A DNA stretch of 64,000 bases from Castanea sativa (taxonomy: Eukaryota > Streptophyta > Magnoliopsida > Fagales > Fagaceae), in assembly GCF_040712315.1 (NCBI RefSeq), contig NC_134022.1, forward strand, positions 2,418,001 through 2,482,000. The letters run 5' to 3'. The notes under the pieces were generated by a model that made no database searches, had not been told where the DNA came from, and saw nothing but the letters and a program-made list of their open reading frames with translations. A program made the position numbers and the translations under genes. Within the stretch, counting starts at the first letter, position 1. The number at the start of each line of letters is the position of its first letter. This document shows positions 34,068-45,289 of the stretch, in pieces.

Positions 34068-36522
34068 AAGTATAAAAATCACATAGGATTTGACACCTAG
34101 GGTTGCTTGGAGGCAGCAGCAAGTAGGATAGAAAACCTTTAAGAGTCAATACCTAGGTTTGGCAAGAGTCAGCACCAGACCATTGAAAATATTCCAAAAG
34201 AAATTTATTTAGTGTCTTTGTTGGAGTACAATATTGTGCTTATATAGACTACTAAAACAAAACCCTAATTCTAGTTGACTTAGGAAATCTCAATTATTGA
34301 ATTACAAAAATGCCTTCAACCCTAGGAAATTAAGTACTAATAATGTAATTAACTACTAAGATCTAAAATAAAATTCAATGCCCATAAAAATACAATTGAC
34401 TTTCAAAAATGAATAAGAAAAAAAAAAACTGTTCTCTCTCCTCCTTGCATCACCTACTTAAACCCTTAAACATCAAACTCTATTCAAGAACCTTTCAAGA
34501 TCTAATCAAGAAGAAAAATAGGATACAAAATAAAAAAGTTTGTTTAAAGATAGGAATAGCTCTTATTGATGAAAAGATGAAGGAGAATCACATGAGATGA
34601 TTTGGTCATGTGCAAACGATACTGATTTTTATGCATTATAGACTAATGTTAATGCATTAGTTAGAAAAAAATGATATAATTTTTTTTTTTTTTGATAGGT
34701 AAGAAAGACGTGTGTTCAAAAAACTGCTAAATGCAAAGTAGCACCAGCATATCAAAAGTACAAAAAAAGACTAAAAAAATATTGGTAGTAGTAGTAAAAA
34801 AAAGAGATGTCAATTAAGGATAAGGAGGTGAGAAAGGGTATGATATTGACTAGGAGTAAATAAGAATGCATATGTCTACCTGGATTATTTTATTATTTAT
34901 AGTTGACTTAAAAGTTTTGAGACTTAAGGCTCATTTCTATCAACTGTCCAAATTTTTCATGAAATCAAAAGATTTAAAAACTTTAATTTCTCTCTCAAAC
35001 CCAAAATAGAACACTGTTAAACCTTCATTTATCTCCACGATCATGGAAACAAATGCTGGAAGATGGAAATAAGGAAAAAGAAAGAAGAGCAAACAAACTG
35101 ATGCAAGAAAAGGGTTGGAATATATAAATAAGGAAAAAGAAGAGAAGAGCAGGACAAATACTAGGTTTCACCACCTAGAATATGTATGGAACCCTAGGCT
35201 TCATAGGGTGCTTGGAATCACCACCAAGCCTGTTCCTATTTTCCAACCTTTGCCCTGCAACACAAATCCTAATAAAGCCAAATATTTTTCTCAACCATCA
35301 TTAACCAAACCCTTAGCAAGCCAAAGAATTTTCATTTTCTACAATAAGTATTCTCCCTTCTCATGTTCCTTATTAAGATTGATTTATAAGAAATGGTAAC
35401 CATCATCACAACACTGCCCTCCATTTCCCTGCAACAATGTGGAATTGATCTTGGTTACAAACAGAAGGTTAAGACATGTTTTATTTTCCAGACATATTTT
35501 GAAATATTGCTGGGTTGAGAATTACTGAGAGAAAAATAAAAAATAAATAAATAAAAAGTTGCAGGATTGAGATATTTTTTGAACGGTTTTATGGACAGAC
35601 TTGTTATTTGAAGGGGTATTTTTGGATATTATCTCTATAATAGATCATTTTTCATTGATATGTAATAAACCATTGATGCTGAAAACAAGATGGTTTGTCA
35701 ATTGTCTAGTGCCTAAAATTTTGGAAGCAAACTAGACTCATTTCATTTGAGGGGACGTGTCCTCATTGATGACAGTTAAAATGAATTTGGGAAAAATGCA
35801 ATAACACTCTGAACTTTGGGTTAAAATCAAATTGACTGCATATTCTTCAAATTTGAAATTAGAAATTCCTTAGATTGTAGAAATGAGCAAAAATTGGTCA
35901 TTCCCTCACATTTCAACCTACTCAATGGACTGAAAATTCTATCACATGCTATGCACATGATTCAATATTTTTAGGGGTTTCTAATTTCAATTAGAAGAAC
36001 ATGAGGTAGTTTGATTTTGACCTAAATTCTGGTCTTTTTGCATTTTTTTTTATTTCCAAAGGATCACGTGTCATGATATGTGTTCACATCTGTTGTCACA
36101 TGGCTGCAAGATTTTCTACATTTCTTAGAATAAAGACTTGATTCTGATAGTGGTAAAGCTAGTGCCGTTGTGTTCATCTGATTTTATGAATTTTTTACAA
36201 GGGGTGGTGTTTATTACACAATTACACAAATTTACACATTCCCAATAAAAACTGAAATCATGACTTGAGAGTCACGATTTAAAAACAATTGGAATTGACT
36301 TGAAGTCACGATTTTCAACTCTTGTTTCAGTTGTTTTTTGGGGTGTGTTTGTGTGCGACAGCATTTTCCCATGCACATACCTGGCGTTCTTTTATGTGAT
36401 ATGCTAAGCTACACTCTTGTGGTGAATTAAATTTTCAGGTGCAACTAGCAAATCAGAACCAACTTGGTGATCACTATTCCTCCAAACATCCAAAGGAAAA
36501 GCCTCCATCTGACTCGAGTTGA
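28654..36522 (+). CDS. Small C2H2 zinc-finger protein (ZNF706/SERF-like), two exons
   Basis: Exon 1 is 28654-28776 (41 codons) and exon 2 is 36439-36522 (27 codons plus TGA), giving 68 residues. The intron is 28777-36438, GT...TTTTCAG, phase 0, 7662 bp. The N-terminus MTRGKQKIEAQKRNAEKNQK is the basic 4F5/SERF-like segment. A single zinc finger is split exactly by the intron: C37-X2-C40 in exon 1 (TCPIC), H53-X4-H58 in exon 2 (DHYSSKH), a C-X2-C-X12-H-X4-H spacing. The tail is PKEKPPSDSS. Plant members of this family are this size and this well conserved; their role is poorly known, and animal ZNF706/SERF proteins have been linked to nucleic-acid binding and protein aggregation. Exon 2 has no in-frame start of its own and is recognised only by joining. 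The intron has collected several transposons. Confidence 0.88.
28974..29206. mobile_element. MITE (GGGGCCGTTTG ends) in the zinc-finger intron
   Basis: The left end GGGGCCGTTTGTTA and the inverted right end GGGGCCGTTTGGTA match. 233 bp, no coding capacity. A second internal AGGCTGTTTGGTAAGG at 29077 suggests an older rearranged copy. No target duplication seen. Confidence 0.6.
29970..30070 (+). mobile_element. tRNA-like / SINE head
   Basis: Box A TAGCTCAACTGG (29984-29995) and box B GGTTCGAAACC (30029-30039) both fit Pol III promoter consensus, with 33 bp between them. No complete tRNA cloverleaf is obvious, and an A-rich GAAAAAAGAGAG follows, so a SINE or tRNA pseudogene is more likely than a working tRNA. 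Confidence 0.5.
31262..31560. mobile_element. Mutator-like MITE in the zinc-finger intron
   Basis: The left end GGGTAAAAATACATTATTGG and the inverted right end GGCTCAAATACATTGTTGG form long terminal inverted repeats. The interior is made of TTTAGTCCCTAAA-type blocks. 299 bp. Flanks are A-rich and give no clean duplication. Confidence 0.65.
31682..31714. repeat. (CT)n microsatellite
   Basis: About 16 CT units inside the zinc-finger intron. The ORFs crossing it are not genes. Confidence 0.95.
31850..32730 (+). mobile_element. RTE-type LINE remnant
   Basis: Pieces of a non-LTR reverse transcriptase of the RTE clade. 32095-32240 has VSLHQGSTFSPYFF and PWCMLFTYDMILVDET, the latter being the catalytic FADD box decayed to FTYD. 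32270-32330 has GYKGFRLSRT. 32584-32700 has LYGNECWAIRRQHVHK and MLGWISR. A separate copy of the MRMLRWISRKV block lies upstream at 31860-31900, so the remnant is duplicated or rearranged. It is inactive, with several stops, and sits in the zinc-finger intron. Confidence 0.8.
32973..33019. repeat. (ATT)n microsatellite
   Basis: About 15 ATT units. They lie before a MITE-like right end (GGTATCCAAACAGACCC, about 33040-33056) whose left end is unclear. Confidence 0.9.
33060..35788. other. Intron interior, nothing recognised
   Basis: AT-rich sequence in the zinc-finger intron with a (GA)n run at about 34039-34066 and poly-T at 34680-34695. No exon, RNA gene or element ends supported. Confidence 0.4.
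35789..36050. mobile_element. MITE with long imperfect inverted repeats
   Basis: The first and last roughly 75 bp are imperfect reverse complements (AAAATGCAATAACACTCTGAA against AAAATGCAAAAAGACCAGAA, continuing through TTAAAATCAAATTG and GAAATTAGAAA). It lies 390 bp upstream of exon 2 of the zinc-finger gene. Confidence 0.65.
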
Positions 36523-36879
36523 TTTTATCTGTCATTGAAAAAAAAAAAGCATAAAACTGAAAAAAAATAAAAAAGAAAACTCCTGTGTGCTTCTAGAACT
36601 TGTGTATTACATGAATCAATTGTCTGGACCTTTGTATGACCATAAATTGTAAAAACTAAAAAGTCAGCGTTCTATGATTTCTAAAACATTACTAGTGCAC
36701 GTGAGGAAATTGATCTTGAATTTTTATGTCCTAAAGCAGCTTGTATCATTCCGGTCGTGCGAAATATATAGATATTGGCCATTGTGTTGTATCTACTATC
36801 TGCTAAAGAGGCCATGCAACTCCACCATCCGGATTAGCTCTGGTTTTGTAATTCCACCATTGTGATTGTTATTGCAAGT

Positions 36880-36976
36880 GCTTGTAGCTTAATTGATTGG
36901 CATTTCTTAGTGTTTTTATTAGAAACATTGAGAGTTCAAATCTTCTCATTCCTAACTATCAAGTTATTAAAAAAAA
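36880..36976 (+). mobile_element. tRNA-derived SINE
   Basis: Box A-like TAGCTTAATTGATTGG (36885-36900), box B-like GAGTTCAAATC (36931-36941) and a terminal A-run at 36968-36976. It starts about 360 bp after the zinc-finger stop codon. Confidence 0.55.
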
Positions 36977-37009
36977 GTGGCAAATTGCAAACCATATATT
37001 GAAGTTTGA

Positions 37010-38213
37010 GAGTTTTTGAATTTTACACCTTGAAGTTTCGTATCGTTTTAATAATTGGCCCATCCGTTAGTTCTTTTGCCGATATGTCAGTTAAGTCTAT
37101 GAAGTAATAAATAACCTAAATTAGAATAAAAACTTTTTAAAAAATAATTAAACTAAAAACTAAAGATAAAATAATTCAATTTGTAAAGAGAGAGAGATGA
37201 GCAAATCAAGTATTCCAGACTTGAACACTGAGCAGAGTGAGAGATAGAGAGTGATGAGCAAACCTACAACCCAAAACCAAAGACAACCCAAACCTAGATC
37301 ACCCATAGAGGCACTGAGCAAATTGGGTGGCGATGATTGAGCTTCATGTAGCCAAACCCCCTTTCACCGCTAGCGACCATCGTGAGCCACAAACGGATGG
37401 CTCTCTCTCTCTCTCTCTCTCCTCTTGCTGGTTTCTCTCTCCTAAGCTCGATTCTCTCTCAAGTTTATCCATGGCTGAACCTTGCAAGTACAACCACCAT
37501 CTTAGATCCAAACCATCTAGACAAATCAGCCTGCCAACAAGTTGGGTTTGGGTTAAGGTTTGAGCTGGAGATGAGATTTGTTTGAGTTTTGATGTTTTGG
37601 GTTTGATGGGTTTGGGTGATGGCTAGGTTCATGAAGTGAAACTAGATTTGAGATGAAGCTTTGTTTGCCAAGTGAGGCTGGGTTTAAGGTGGCTTAGTTT
37701 GAGATGATTGGTTCAAAGTAGATGGGTTCAAGGTTGGCTCGAAATGGGTAAGGTTCAAAGTTTCTAGGTTTGATGTATTCGTGGGGCTACATGGGTTCCT
37801 AAATCTCTATTGTTTCATTTGTTTGATGAGAATTTATGAGTTCGAAAGGATTGTTGCTTGCTTTGTTGTTGGGTTTAAATTTCTTGTGGTACATTGGCCA
37901 AAATTTTCTTAGATTTTTTTTTTTTTTGGATTTGGTTAACTCTTCAAGAGGAAATTTGGTTTGTTCATCATGTTTGGGAAAATTTCTATTTTATTTCAGA
38001 TTTTAGGATTTATTTAAAGTATTTTAAAAATTTTGTAAATTATTTAATTATATTAATAGGTAAATCCACATGTCACAATTTTATTGATCTATTTGTCACA
38101 TATGACAAGCTTACGTGGTATTTGATTAACATGTCAACAAAAAACTAATGGAAAGGCGGAAAGCCAACTATCAAAACGGTATGAAACTTCAAGACATAAA
38201 ATTTGACATATTT
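37010..38213. mobile_element. Non-autonomous element with a GC-richer interior
   Basis: CTTGAAGTTTCGTATCGTTT at about 37031 is mirrored by the inverted CTTGAAGTTTCATACCGTTT at about 38195, and GGCCCATCCGTT matches the inverted GGCTTTCCGCC. The interior (37190-37900) is less AT-rich, with a (CT)n run at 37401 and short ORFs on the plus strand that I do not recognise. A gene-fragment-carrying (Pack-MULE type) element is possible. Outer ends are approximate. Confidence 0.5.
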
Positions 38214-39689
38214 ATTTGACATCTTTATTGTGAGACTGACTAATTAACCTTTGAATGCAATAATTTGACATCTTTATGTGAAGCAATATTGGTAGCATTG
38301 GCGCATCTACATAGTGAATGCAATCTAATTCATGAGTTCATGTTTATCCAAGTCTTGAAATAAAAATGGTAGTAATGTTACAAAGTTTTTATGGAATGTA
38401 GGGAGCAAGGGCTGGAGTTTCACGTTTTTAAGAGGAAATTTCACATATGTAAGATTATGTTAGATTCGTTAGAGTAAAATTTCTATTTTATATATATATA
38501 GAGTTGGACCAAAAGGTACAAAAGAAAAAAAAATTGACAATTGCTTTGTGGCATATTCTTAGTGCTAGGAAAAAGGTTATATTCGTGGTGTTCCAATGTT
38601 GTGTAATTTTTTTGGATACCTAGCACTGCTCCTAAATTTATGTTTTTATTTTGGTCTTGATCTTTTCTAGTGTTTCGTTTTAGTCCTTGATATTTTAGAT
38701 ATTGTTTCATTTTTGTCATTATCATTATCTTCGTAATAGAAAATGCTAATGAGGCTAATAGATGACTTACGTGTCACTTGATTATATAAAAAAAAGATTA
38801 AATACTACTAAAAATGCATCTTAAGTTGCAAAAAAAAAAATCATGTCATAGCCATTTGGCATTTAATTATTTCTCTCTCTCTCTAACACCTAACAATGGC
38901 CTAGCAAACACTTCTCTATATATCCCTTGAGAGAAAGATCTCCTAGTGAGGGTTTGAACCCTTAAATCGAGGTCAAGATTGGTTTGGAGTCAAACTTTAG
39001 TTTGAAAATATTTGCAAACTCACAAAGGTGGGTGCTGGTTACAAATTGAGAAGTCGCTGAATATATTCCCACAATTATGCATTTTATAATTCCTTCAAAT
39101 CATCAACACCTCCATAATCATGAACCCACAACTCATCAACTAATAAACTTCTTGAGCGGTAGGGTAGGTAGATTATGATTTGGTGGGCTTGTGGTGGATG
39201 GGTCATGGGAATTTGGTATGTTGGCTAAGGTTGGGACTTTCACCTTTGGGTTTGTGAGGTCTACAATGATGGACTAGTGTGAAGCGGCGTCAGGTTTCCG
39301 GGTATGGACCTATCCTAGATATGAGCATGAGAGTGCGCCATAAATCTCATGGGCCAAAGTAAAGAGAAGGAGTAGCCATTAAATTTTGTGTGGGTTGAGA
39401 ACCACTTGAACGGTTGAACCCCATCCCCATGTGCAAAGGAACATTAGTTAGGCTAAGGCCCGAGGCTAGGGTACATTACTAGGAAGGTGTAGGCACTTAA
39501 GATTGTCTAGCCATATGGTTGGCCTTCACTTATTGTTGAGTTAATTATGTCATGCACACATTATCTAAGTGGAATGACATTCCAACTAATGTTAGAAATT
39601 CCATTCCATTCAGAGCACTTGAAATATTCCACTTCAATCATAAAACTGGTATAATAAACAACTCCATTTCACCTCAACTCAAATTCAAG
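38214..39689. other. Non-coding stretch, nothing recognised
   Basis: No gene, RNA or clear element ends. Positions 39130-39540 are less AT-rich but have no ORF. Confidence 0.4.
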
Positions 39690-40093
39690 CAGGGGCGGCT
39701 TCAGGATTTTTGTCTTAGGGGGTCAATAAGAATCTTGTGACTTACGGGTTTTCCTTATTACAAATTTGTCCATAGTACTAGCAAAAGGATAAAAAATAAA
39801 TTATAAGTTCATTTGACATATTTTTTTCCTTATTCAATATATAAAAATATTAATTATTGTTGTTAAGTGATTTTTTTGCAATTCTTTAATTTATAAGTTT
39901 ACAATTCTTTAAATATTTTATATTTTTATTGTCCTTTAGTATTAATGTATTGACCAAGTCACAAAGCCAACAACCACTCACAAGTCACACTCAGCAAAAT
40001 TAAAAAACTACTCACAAGTCACAAATTTAGTCAAATAGTAAGTCACAAATTTAGTCAAAGTGCACAAGACAACTCCTTACTCAACTTTACATT

Positions 40094-40629
40094 TGTTGGA
40101 AAAATAGCATGGACTGAATAAGAAAATTGATATTTTCTATGTTCACTTGAAGATGTTATTAAAAGTGGTGAAAATCTTGAGTTCTAAATAGGAAAGGAAA
40201 GAGGTAATATATGAGTTTATATGCTCATGAGTTGGACATTGGATTGGGCCTTTGGCATATGTGGACTGGGCCTACTTGTCCAAATAATAATATTTTATTA
40301 TTTTCATAGTTTCTCATTCATAAAAACTACTTTTAAAGAAAACTCTCCCAGTGAGAATAGTTTGTGCATTTCATTTTATGTCAAAGAGAGAGAAAGAGAC
40401 ATTGAGTAATTCGCAGAGCATGACCTTGTGTGCTACGTTTTCGTGCTGTAGATTATTTTATCCTGGGAGGCAGACGTTCGTGAGTCTCAAAGCATCACAG
40501 TGATTGTGTGAGGGGCGAAATCTGCTTTAAGGAGATTGTGTCATACACAAGACTTGATCTGAATTGTTCATCCTTCACGCATTTGGTCTGTGAGTTTTAA
40601 TTATTTGCAGATTTCTCTTTATATATATA

Positions 40630-40679
<50 letters not shown>

Positions 40680-40764
40680 GTATTTGTATTATTGCTTATT
40701 TTTAGATCTGTGTATGGTTTCTTTTGCTTTATCACAAAAGTAAATTATTGAAATATACCCAACA
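40094..40764 (+). mobile_element. Probable solo LTR nested in the hAT-like element
   Basis: The 671-bp segment begins TGTTGGAAAA and ends ACCCAACA, a perfect TGTTGG/CCAACA end pair typical of Ty1/copia LTRs. The (AT)n run at 40619-40676 lies within it. No matching 5-bp duplication and no internal retrotransposon sequence. Confidence 0.5.
40619..40676. repeat. (AT)n microsatellite
   Basis: About 28 AT units with one interruption. Confidence 0.95.
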
Positions 40765-41502
40765 ATATCAAATCAATATAACCGCTTTTACTGACTTACG
40801 TCAACACTGCAACAGTAAAGCAAATCAAAACACTATAACCCATTAACCCCCAACAAGCCCACACACACGGTCAGACTCAGAGAGACTCAAAACTCACAAC
40901 AAAAATCAGAACACTATAACCCCACACCCCCCCCCCCCACACACACGGTCCAAGATTCAAAACTCAACAAAAAAAAAAAAAAAAAATCAAACACACACAC
41001 ACACGGTGATTCACTCACACAGATTCAATGAAAGAGTATATCAAAACACTATAAACACACTCTCACAGTGAAAGAAAGAGAGAAAGAGAGACCTGAAAAA
41101 CCAGATCAAGTGGCGGCAGAAGGTAGACCAAGCAGCGACAGATTAGGGGCCGTCCAGGCGGCAGCAGATTGTGGGGGCTATGCCTATGTAGCGGCAGATT
41201 TTGTGTGTGAAGCAGAGGCAACCTTTTTTCCTTTGGGTTTGGAGAGTAAAGAAGGATAATGAGAGATTTTGGAGGTTAGGCAGCAAATTCTTAGGTTTTA
41301 TTTGGCCTTTTTTTTTAATTTATGATTTTTCAAAATTTGATTTATGGGCTTTTTATTTTTGAGATTAAAGACTAAAATTTTCTGTTAGACTTTTTTTTTT
41401 TTCTTTTTCAAAGTTTAAGTTGGGCTTAAAAAAAAAGGGTCAAGTTCATGGTGAGGGTGTGCAAATTTGTATTGCAGGGGTTCAAAACAATTTTTTTTTA
41501 AA

Positions 41503-41533
<31 letters not shown>

Positions 41534-41822
41534 AATTTCAGGTCAGGGAATTCATTTGAACCCCCTGACTATAACGTATAGTCACCCCTGAATTCTAGTG
41601 GGTTTTAATGCATTCTAGTGAAAGTGGTGGGTTCATGACTCTACTATTCAACTCACCACGTGAACAAATTCTGGCAAAAGTTATGCCTATAATAAAAATT
41701 ATATTTATCTATCTTTGTGATAAATAAATAAATAAAAAATAAAAATAGTGGTTACTCCGAAATAGTATGTCGGTATTTATCGATGTAGAAATATTTTGTT
41801 CCAATAAACAAACTAAAATAGT

Positions 41823-42615
41823 TGTAGGGGTATTGGGCCCAGTAATTTATGAAGGACGACCCAACGAAGTCTTTTGGGCTAGAAACCCAAATCCGAAAAC
41901 ATCAAAATGATCGTGGAGTATTTAAATGTCCCAAAACGTCCGAGGAGTAGATTTGTCCTCGGAATATTAAGCCGAGGACATAGGAAGAGAAGTTTAGTGT
42001 CCCCGAGTTAGGTTATAAAAAGTCCTACAACTATGGGGATACACTGTATATGTGGAGGACAATAGAAAGAGCGGTGGAATGTCTAAAATAAAGCTGCTAC
42101 CACCGCCCATACATTAAAAGCTCTGTAATTAATACGCTAACTGTATAGATGGAAGGGTGGGACCTGAGTATAGGGTTTGGAACTTGGTCCCTAATCCCAG
42201 CGGGCTTTAGGGAAGAATGGATGGGACAAGTATCCAAAAATGAGGATTGCAACCAGAAAGTGGAAGATGATGAAGAGAAGAAAAAGAATATAAATAGAAG
42301 GGAAGGCATACGAAGAAAGGAGAGACTTTTTGAGAAAGAAAAAGTGTATGATAATCAATATTTGTATCCAAACTTGAGAAATACTATTACAAACTATCCT
42401 CGGAAGCAGTCCGAGGAGGAATTCTCAGTCTTGCTCTTTGCAAACGATTATTTGTTTTGTTCCATTGGGCCCAAAGTCCGTTCTTTTTGTAATTGTCTAA
42501 GCCATCCTTGAAATCTAGATTACAAACCCATCCTCTACAAATTCATTGTTAAGAAAGGCCTTTCAAGCCCATTTCCTCCCAGTCGTGGTTTGGGAATTTG
42601 AATTGTGTCCTTACA
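41823..42615 (+). mobile_element. Solo LTR, same family as 5537-6383
   Basis: TGTAGGGGTATTGGGCCCAG to GTGTCCTTACA, 793 bp, in plus orientation. It matches the minus-oriented LTR at 5537 along its whole length, apart from a deletion of about 50 bp near 41930. Flanking 5-mers ATAGT and GTCAT do not match, so one edge may have been altered. ORFs across it are shadows. Confidence 0.8.
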
Positions 42616-43609
42616 GTCATCAAAATGAAATTCTTACCATTTTTCCAACGTATGCCCTATGCCTTGATTATTTGGATCCGTGAAGGCGAATGATGGATCG
42701 GGTAAAGCTAAAGCTAAATTTTTTGTAATTACAGTAAACTGGTATAAATACCAGTTGACTATAGCAAGTTGTTAATAATAAAATACAATATTTTATTAAG
42801 ATTATATCTTTTCTTTCAATTAAAAAACTCAATTTCTCTTGCTTCCTTTATTATTTTAATGAATGAAATTAAAAAAAAAAATAGAACATTTCATATTGGG
42901 TGTATTGTAAAGTGAGGTGGTAAGATAAATAAAATAATTTTTTGAGGTACTAAAAGCTAAAATTTTTAGCATCATCAATGTGAATGCTCTAACTTCAAAA
43001 AAAATAAAATAAAATCCTAGCTAGCCTAGTATTAAAAAAAGACATTATTTTGTTTTTGTTTATCTTTGTTGGTAAATGATTGTATCTTAATTTATTTAGA
43101 AATAACGATTTTGAGTATTTATAATATTTTGATACTATATGGATGCCTATTTGGATGATTTTTTTCTTTATACTCCGGCCCCCGCTAGCTTAAAATCCTA
43201 GGTCCGTTCTTAAGAGTAATAGAGGATTCTCCTATTTGGATTGGACTTTTATATGATTCAGAAATACCCCTAAACATTACGTTTAACATAAAAATATATC
43301 TCCAACTAAAAAAAAAAAAAAAACTCTAACTCCACTTAAAATGCCTACAAAAAAGGATATTTTCCTACTAATCCATATCTTCCGAACAAACTTATCCATT
43401 TTTTTAAAAGGAAAATTATGACAGTAGACAAAAAAAAAAAAAAACTTATTGTACGCTCAATGCGCATGCGACGAGACTAGTATATATATGATGTGAATAA
43501 TTAGGAGATATTTATAACATCTTATTTAGTGATATTTGTCTTGTTAATGATTCTCAAATGGATTCTTTAAAAACAAAAATTTATTGTCAAATAGATAACC
43601 TTACTATTC
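42616..43609. other. AT-rich stretch, nothing recognised
   Basis: No gene. ACATCTTATTTAGTGATATT at about 43518 recurs at about 44408, so 43440-43570 and 44350-44490 are an old repeat pair flanking the fold-back element. Confidence 0.4.
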
Positions 43610-43968
43610 CTAAGTTTTAGGCTTTTTCCTTTATCTTCTCCAGTTGGCTTAAAACTTAGGACACTATCTTTATCTCATTTTTAAACATTATTTCTCGTTA
43701 TCTTACCTTTATCTTTAAAAAAAAAAATGCACATGGTTATTTATATACTAGACTCAACACACGTGCTTTGCGCAGTTCTTGTTTAATTAATTATTTATTT
43801 TGTTTAGTATTATAATGTTTAAAAGTGATATATAAATAACCGTGTGTATTTTGTTTTTTAAAGTAAGAGATAAGGTAACGTAAAATAATGTTTAAAAATG
43901 AGATAGAGATAGTGTCCTAAGTTTTAGACTGAATGAAGAAGATAAAGAAAAAAACCCAAAATTTAGGA
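43610..43968. mobile_element. Fold-back MITE
   Basis: Two arms of about 135 bp are imperfect reverse complements (AAACTTAGGACACTATCTTT at about 43654 against its counterpart at about 43908), with a short centre around CACACGTGCTTTGCGCAG. No coding capacity. Confidence 0.7.
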
Positions 43969-44068
43969 AAAGTAATTTACTCTTTTAACCTGTTTATGTT
44001 TTTTAATTTAAAATTATTTAACTAAATGATAGAGGTATTTTAGAGAGTTTAAAAATTTAGATAGAGTA

Positions 44069-44320
44069 CCCGTTTGGATAGTGCTGAAACTGCGTCTATG
44101 TTTTTTTTTTTTTTTTTTTTTCTTGTTGTTTTGTTGAGAAAAGGCTTTTATGCTTTTCCAGTGAATCCCGTGCACTGTTTACTGGACCCACAAACCTCTT
44201 TTTCAGCAAAATTTTCATTAAAAATGGATTCTATGACATTTTTCACACATTTAAAAATTATTTTGTTACAGTTTTTTCAATTTTCAATTTTTAGCAAAAA
44301 AACAGTATCTAAACACACCC
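44069..44320. mobile_element. hAT-type MITE with (T)n
   Basis: The left CCCGTTTGGATAGTGCTG and the inverted right GTGTTTAGATACTG pair imperfectly. The interior has the GTGCACTGTTTACTGGACCC-type core common to such elements, and a 22-base T-run. The ORF across it is not a gene. A related sequence is at 54071-54326. Confidence 0.5.
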
Positions 44321-44633
44321 AGAATATCGCTAAGCCAAAAAAACAAATAAATAAAAACAAGAATTATTATATACGCAAAGCGCGTGTGATAAGTGTAGTT
44401 AATTTATGACATCTTGTTTAGTGATATTTGTCATGTTATTTTATTTTATTTTTTGGATAAATTTTGGTCTTGTTATTGATTCTCAAATAGATTTATTTAT
44501 TTATTTATTTGGTCATTATCAGGTTGGGCCTTTTTTTTTTTTGTTGAGAAAAATCAGGTTGGGCCTTGGAACGGCGTTTATCCATTAGAAGCGTTTAGAA
44601 ACCCATTTAACAAATATCTAATTAAACATCACC

Positions 44634-44647
44634 TTTATTTATATACC
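44634..44647 (+). promoter_or_regulatory. TATA-box candidate of the ankyrin gene
   Basis: TTTATTTATATACC lies about 650 bp upstream of the start codon. A CT-rich leader (44729-44751) begins about 90 bp downstream, so transcription probably starts near 44670. Confidence 0.45.
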
Positions 44648-45259
44648 GACATCAGTATAGTATATTATTCCCTAAAATAAATATAGAAATTCCTTCATTC
44701 AGTTCAGTGCTCTTGGGCAAAAAATCAATCTTCCTCTCTCTCTCTCTCTCTCCTAGGGTTTGGTTGGTGGTTTTGCTTTTTAACGCAAACAGCATAAACA
44801 GCAGCAAACTGGTGCTTTTTCAACACAAAAACTCCTTTTCGGCTTTTGGAATCCAACCACAACCCGGATATCCTCTTCACAATTCTTTAGCTACTCTGCT
44901 CCTCTCTTTTTATATATATATACATAATCTGCTCTTCAATCTCTTTCGGCTTTTTGCAAAATCGATCAATCATCAAAATTCAGTATATAATGATTAAAAT
45001 CTCAAAATCAAGGCTGTTCGTGTGCGTGAACGCCGTCGTAATCTGCCAGAATCTTCGTGTCTTAGGTCCTGGCTTGAATCCCTTTGCACCTTATTGCATA
45101 GCCCATCACTCTCGCTAAATTCTCTTCTTTTCTTTTTCCCTCTCTGTTTATCGATCTTTCCAATTATTTGCTGTGTGAGCAAAAACTTCGAACAAATTTA
45201 ATTGAATTATCTTGTCGTCGTTGTTTTCTTCTTTCTTTTTTATTATTGTTGTGAGGAGT

Positions 45260-45280
45260 TTGTGTGTGTGTGTGTGTGTG
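45260..45280 (+). repeat. (TG)n microsatellite in the ankyrin gene leader
   Basis: Ten TG units ending 10 bp before the start codon at 45290. Confidence 0.95.
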
Positions 45281-45289
45281 AGATTTGGT

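Larger units (their letters stand above)
39690..41590. mobile_element. hAT-like non-autonomous element, 8-bp target duplication
   Basis: Ends CAGGGGCGGC at the left and, inverted, CAGGGGTGAC at the right. Flanks AATTCAAG (39682-39689) and AATTCTAG (41591-41598) match at 7 of 8 bases, as expected for hAT. It is 1.9 kb with no transposase. The interior holds a nested solo LTR and repeats; the ORF at 41068-41259 is not supported as a gene. Confidence 0.7.

Noticed and set aside
42149..42511. 120-residue plus-strand ORF, with a related ORF at 5825-6013 (-)
   Set aside because: Both fall inside solo LTRs of the same family, where LTR sequence is non-coding; the shared ORF reflects shared LTR sequence.
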